DNA of 64,000 nt from positions 51,501,501-51,565,500 of the forward strand of contig NC_068558.1 in the NCBI RefSeq assembly GCF_022201045.2. The letters are read 5' to 3'. A program made the position numbers and the translations under genes. The number at the start of each line of letters is the position of its first letter. Within the stretch, counting starts at the first letter, position 1. Source of the stretch: Citrus sinensis. Taxonomy: Eukaryota > Streptophyta > Magnoliopsida > Sapindales > Rutaceae. The notes beneath the pieces were generated by a model, which saw only the letters and a program-made list of their open reading frames with translations, was not told the DNA's origin and ran no database searches. Below are positions 59,701 through 64,000 of this stretch, one piece after another.

Positions 59701-62700
59701 AAGGACCAATGACGCAACTATCCAATTGCAAAAGCAGAACTCTACTAAGCCATATCCCCCAAGCCTATAGATTGATGCCTAATATCCTCCTATGGATGTT
59801 AGTGGTGTCAACTGACTCATTCACAATGGTCTCCCCATCTGCAATTGCTGCAGTCTCACTCAAAGTGCTTTCATCACTTTACGTGGTTTTATTGCAATGT
59901 AGTGGAGGAACCTGCATTTGACAAGGATTTTGCTGGTTCTTCATTTTTTTTTCTTTTTTCTTTTTTTTTTGTTGTTGGGGGGGGGGGGGGGGATGGGGGT
60001 TGAGGTGGTTGCAGGTGATTGCTGGTGGTTGATGTATGGTTTGAAATAATATTTTTTACTATAATTTGCACCTGCAGGGACGTCTTGGCAGCTAGAGATT
60101 TGGAATACAAGGCATGGGCTCACGTTCATAGTTTAAAATCCTCTCTTGATGAGCAAAGCTTGGAATTACGAGTGAAGACAGCCATTGAGGCTGAGGCCAT
60201 ATCCCAGCAAAGGCTAGCAGCTGCAGAAGCTGAAATTGCTGACATGAGGCAGAAGTTGGAAGCTTTTAAAAGGTTAATCTTCGCTTTTGATATTGGCTGT
60301 GGAGAGGGCTTCACAATTCCAATGGACCTTCTGATCATTTAAGGTTTTAATATTTCCCTTCGTGATGTTTCAGGGATATGGTTAGCCTTTCTGATGCCTT
60401 GAAGTCAAAAAATGAAGAAATTGAAGCTTACTTGTCGGAGATAGAGGTTGGTTTCCTGTTTATCTAATATAGCTTTGTTCTCGTGTTCAACCCCAAATAT
60501 GAATTATGATGAGATAGTGTGTTTTTTCTTTCAGACAATCGGTCAGTCATATGATGACATGCAAACACAGAACCAACAACTATTGCAGCAAATTACAGAA
60601 AGAGATGACTATAACATTAAGGTAATTACTCTTGACTGATTTTTTGTCCTTAACGCGCTATTTGTTTACATCCATTAGTTTGTAAGGGGTTTAACGCAGA
60701 CTTTGATGGGGATCAAATGGCTGTTCAGATATTATGGATATGGAAAAATTCTTGTATAGAAAATATTTTGATTGGAGAATTCTTAATTTTTGTCTTAGAA
60801 ATAAGGCCAATATGGAAGCCTGGGTTGATATGGATACTGGTACCAGCAGTAATCAAAATACTAGGATTGGGTCCAATAATTATCAAAAAATTAATGCAAT
60901 TAATAACAGAGTCCCCTTTTATCTTACAATTCATCAAGATGAAGAAATTAACCCATCCACTCAATTCTACTTCATTTTTATTTACTTATTTCTTTATTAT
61001 TTTTTCCCTCGCTTTTCTTTTTTTATTTCTTTTTTTTTTTCATTTTATTCCCTTCCATCATTCCTTAAGTCCCATAGGGTTGATCCTATAGAATCTGATC
61101 CATTTTCTTTTGGAAGAAAAAAAAGAATTAAGAAATACTTATGGCAACAATTAAAGCCGATGAAATTAGTAATATAAGTCATTTCGAGCTTTTATTCATT
61201 ATGTAATTGATGGTCTGTTTGCTTAATTCTTAATGATAGGGGATAATTTTGTTGGTAAATTCGGGAGGAAAATAGACTTACTGTTATTAATGTTTGTGGG
61301 AGATTATTACCCCTATTATTTCTCTAAAGAATTTTGGGAGAGAAGATATGTTTTCAACAGCTCGAGTACTAATTCAAAATTACAAGTTTTTGGAATTTTT
61401 TTCCCTGGTTTTTCTGTAGTATTCTAATTCTTAAAATTCATTGATGTATTTACTAGAGTTGGTTATCATTATTATTGTTGTTTTTGTGATCTTCCCTGGT
61501 TTCTGTCTGAACAAAATTATGTCAAGATCTTTAATTGTCCCTGTCTCTTTAAGAAATTTGCATGATAAATCCACTCGTGTTGTTCAATACTGTGAGGGAA
61601 TTATATTTATGAAGAACCTACAATATATCTAGAGTGGTAGTTGTGTACTTTCTCCTGCAGAAATTGACCTCACCCTTTCGCTGTTCCTTTTCAGCTTGTT
61701 CTAGAGGGTGTGAGGGCAAGGCAGCTGCAGGATGCTCTACTCATGGACAAACATATGATGGAAAGTGAGATTCAGCAAGCCAATGCATCTCTTAATTTCT
61801 TTGACATGAAAGCTGCAAGAATCGAAAACCAGGTATGTCTGTTCGGTATTTTTAAATAGATCTAGACTCATGGAAATTTTTGAATTTGAGGTTGATCCAT
61901 CGTGTGCAGTTGAGATTTTGCTTAGACCAGGCGCAGAGACTCGCAGAAGATAGATCTCAAAATTCAGCTAATTTGGAGAATACACAGAAGAGATTGTCAG
62001 ATGTGAGAAAATCATCTGTTCAAGTTAGGGGGTCACTTGAAGAATCACAATCTAAGGTGTATAAAAGTCGACTGACTCTTATGGAGCTGCAGATAGAGTT
62101 AGTCAAAGAGAGGTAATGGTATACTGTCCTTACCTTCCCTCTGATTCATTCAAGGTGCAGGTAAAAGCTTCATCATTTGTTTTCCCCAGATTTGCAAAGA
62201 AAAGATTAGAAGAGGACTTGGAAATGGGAAGGAGAAAGGTTTTGCGTCTTCAAGCCCAGACAGAGGGGTCATCAATTATTGAGGAGCTCCAACAGGAACT
62301 TAGAGAGTACAGGGAAATACTCAAGTGCAGTATCTGCCTTGAGAGGCCAAAAGAGGTAAACATTTTGATGCAATTATGGTATCATTCAGGCTTTCATTCA
62401 AAGTTTAGCTTTGTAGGCAGTGATGATGATTGAATTATAGGTACGGTTCATATGGCAAAAGCATAATTTTGGGGCAAAAATTTTGATATCTGAACATGGG
62501 GGAACGACATGAATTTTTCTCGTTGTGTAAATAATATATATGATTAGGGTTTGCATTCCCCTTGTCAAATCCACATCATCATTTATGCTTTTTTCTTTGA
62601 CTTGTCTTTTATCATTTCTATTAAATTACTCAAGATTTATTCTATCCCTTCAGGTTGTCATTACAAAATGCTACCACTTGTTTTGCAACCCCTGTGTACA

Positions 62701-62785
62701 AAAAGTTACTGAAAGTCGTCATCGTAAGTGTCCGGGGTGTGCTGCAAGTTTCAGCCCTAATGACGTGAAACCTGTTTACATTTGA
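53709..62785 (+). CDS. HUB1: HUB1, E3 ligase for histone H2B monoubiquitination, 877 aa
   Basis: Nineteen exons: 53709-53819, 54994-55155, 55393-55477, 55568-55795, 55924-56082, 56687-56880, 56973-57056, 57191-57310, 57411-57597, 57697-57857, 57939-58010, 59495-59571, 60078-60272, 60374-60446, 60535-60621, 61695-61832, 61910-62112, 62190-62355, 62654-62785. They give 877 residues, one less than I recall for Arabidopsis HUB1. The protein is the plant Bre1 homologue; with HUB2 and UBC1/UBC2 it monoubiquitinates H2B in the nucleus and affects seed dormancy, flowering time and cell cycle. It begins [19 protein letters not shown], the HUB1 signature with a basic nuclear signal. Residues 38-820 are mostly coiled coil. 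A C3HC4 RING ends the protein: Cys825, 828, 840, His842, Cys845, 848, 860 and 863. Introns 11 and 15 are enlarged by MITE-like and plastid-derived inserts. Confidence 0.96.
58512..58644 (+). mobile_element. MITE-like element, copy 1, in HUB1 intron 11
   Basis: The element starts GAAACCTCGATAAATTAATAG and ends with the near-perfect inverse CTATTATTTAATCGAGGTTTC, so it has terminal inverted repeats of about 21 bases around 90 bases of noncoding sequence. It has a second, inverted copy 260 bases downstream. Confidence 0.7.
58904..59028 (-). mobile_element. MITE-like element, copy 2, inverted
   Basis: Reverse-oriented relative of 58512-58644, sharing GACCTCAAGT and TATTATAATATAGCACATTG-like inner segments. 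Together the two copies could form a large fold-back in the HUB1 pre-mRNA. Confidence 0.7.
59375..59460. repeat. Poly-G tract and 42-base tandem repeat in HUB1 intron 11
   Basis: A run of about 21 G (59375-59395) is followed by two tandem copies of a unit starting GCATGCCATA (59398 and 59436). A second poly-G run of about 16 lies in intron 12 at 59977-59992. Lengths of G runs may be assembly-sensitive. Confidence 0.8.
60669..60727 (+). pseudogene. rpoC1: Plastid rpoC1 fragment in HUB1 intron 15
   Basis: Reads in frame as [19 protein letters not shown], which is the metal-binding active-site motif of the plastid RNA polymerase beta' subunit. Only about 59 bases are present. It ends abruptly at a junction with a ycf1-like piece, so it is inserted organelle DNA rather than a gene. 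Confidence 0.8.
60734..60966 (+). pseudogene. ycf1: Plastid ycf1-like fragment in HUB1 intron 15
   Basis: The frame reads [20 protein letters not shown], followed by [19 protein letters not shown] and [16 protein letters not shown]. This resembles the C-terminal third of the plastid Ycf1 (Tic214) protein as I remember it. The frame stays open for 147 codons but the later part is low-complexity Phe-rich sequence. It directly follows the rpoC1 piece, which is far away in a plastid genome. Confidence 0.65.
61141..61176 (+). pseudogene. atpA: Possible plastid atpA start fragment
   Basis: Reads [12 protein letters not shown] then diverges and stops. This resembles the first residues of plastid ATP synthase alpha (M-T-I-ADEISNI pattern). 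Too short to be sure. Confidence 0.4.
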
Positions 62786-63626
62786 ATGGAAAATGGGAAC
62801 CTGACTTATATTCCTCATCAAGAGCACTTGTCAATCTTCAAGCACGTGTCCTGCTGCAATGACTCGAGGTTTGAATTATCAATGCCCACAGGCTCTAATG
62901 CATTACTATGTTTGAGTTTGTGGAGGGGGGGAGTTACCAACAGGGACCAGTAGCCTTACCTGTCCAATTACCAACTAGTGCAAATTATCTTAGATTTGTT
63001 AGTTGGTCATACGATGTTAATGTGACTTGGATAATTTGAAGTTACTGTATTTATGATGTTTTTACCCCCTTCATTAAGCTGTTTGGAGCCACTGGGATCT
63101 TTTGATTTATTAGTTGCAGATTTCAGAATTGATTCATTCCCATGGAGTTTGCGTGACAATATAATGAAATAAAATTTATGATGCTGTGCTTCAAAGAAAA
63201 GGGAAAAGGAGAAGGAAAAAAAAAGGGTAAAAAGACAGAGAGCATCCTTACTGGTTGTGTAAGAACTTTCCCAGGTATTTCATTCGTGAGTTCTCTCAGC
63301 TATGAGGTCTGGAGAATTAACAGCAATTTTGGCTGCCTGGTTGTTAAGCTAATATGTTAGATGCTCAGTTTGTTTTATTGGTTCATAGAGCAGTGATGTA
63401 TATAGTGGCTGTTCATTTCCAGATATACAGTGAATTTAGTTAGGAGATGTAACAACTTACAGATTAAATGGTGATGTAGCAATTGAAACTCTTTATTATT
63501 ATCATTCTTTTTAAATTTTTTTCTTGACATTTGGTTATTGTAATCATGAATTTCAATCCAATGTCTAAGTGATGAATATTTTTAATGGTGTTATGAATAA
63601 ATCTTTAGAAATGTATCCATCCATAC
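62786..63626. other. HUB1 3' flank
   Basis: HUB1 3' untranslated region and downstream spacer, with a GA/A-rich run near 63195-63240. No gene is recognised. Confidence 0.5.
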
Positions 63627-63849
63627 CTTGAAGGCGAACGAAAACTGGGACGGAGGAGTCGTCGACTGGGTGAGTACTGAAACTTGTCTGTATTTTGGTT
63701 CTGATCCAGTGGAATGAAGGATAAAGCACGCGCTTGGACTTGTGAGGAAACACTTTGAGAGCATGACGAATAATCGGGTCATCAGGGCCATTGACAAGTT
63801 TCACATGAAATTGGGTCCGATAGGGCCAACTTGTAAATCTTGATGCTGC
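63627..63849 (-). CDS. Candidate exon of an unrecognised minus-strand gene
   Basis: Between a GCAG acceptor (63850) and a CTTCAAG/GTATGG donor (63626) the minus strand is open and non-repetitive. It encodes a protein-like segment containing RFTSWPYRTQFHVKLVNGPD, then PIIRHALKVFPHKSKRVL and PVDDSSVPVFVRLQ. The composition looks like a real coding exon rather than intergenic sequence. I do not recognise the family, and flanking exons are not identified within the window. Confidence 0.4.
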
Positions 63850-64000
63850 CTGCCGAACAGTCTCCCGAAAATTGTGTGCATTGTTATGTAAAATAGATAT
63901 GATAATCATATGATGGTATTAAGATGTTGTTTGGTATAATACAAGTTAAAAACATGCCAGTGATAGATTGCTAGAAGTTTTATTTTTTGAAAAAAAAAAT

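Noticed and set aside
60734..61177. 147-codon open frame as an independent gene in HUB1 intron 15
   Set aside because: Its first half resembles plastid ycf1 and its second half is low-complexity; it is better explained as inserted plastid DNA.

Overview
The window is nuclear DNA from a flowering plant, most likely a eudicot and rosid-like; I cannot name the genus. The evidence is genes split by many GT-AG introns, AT-rich introns and spacers, and plant-specific families. There is no operon structure, CRISPR array or phage.

I rebuilt ten protein-coding genes exon by exon, with splice phases that close. Left to right they are: a PDRG1-like prefoldin-type protein (minus), cytosolic malate dehydrogenase (minus), a mitochondrial 3-hydroxyisobutyryl-CoA hydrolase-like protein (plus), mitochondrial elongation factor G (minus), a PLAC8/cell-number-regulator protein (minus), an unrecognised tail-anchored protein (plus), nucleoporin NUP62 (minus), an ALC1/CHR10-like SNF2 remodeler (plus), a LAP6/PKSA-type III polyketide synthase (plus), an alpha/beta-hydrolase (plus) and the H2B ubiquitin ligase HUB1 (plus). 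The remodeler is the one gene of these whose frame is broken, so ten intact genes plus one interrupted gene.

From NUP62 to HUB1, and back to EF-G, gene content and order match from memory a block of Arabidopsis chromosome 2 (about At2g44950 to At2g45030). The polyketide synthase is an addition. The place where Arabidopsis has CCD7/MAX3 (strigolactone synthesis) holds here only a decayed CCD7 relic between NUP62 and the remodeler, invaded by transposon-like sequence.

The main oddities are: an in-frame TAG in the remodeler that cuts off its macro-like domain; the CCD7 relic; fragments of plastid genes (rpoC1, ycf1, perhaps atpA) in a HUB1 intron; a second, phase-compatible first exon in malate dehydrogenase; an 8-base microexon in the remodeler's ATP-binding site; a strong hairpin in a remodeler intron; and paired inverted MITE-like elements in a HUB1 intron. 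Spacers are AT-rich with microsatellites and degenerate repeats. No new multi-gene system is apparent.
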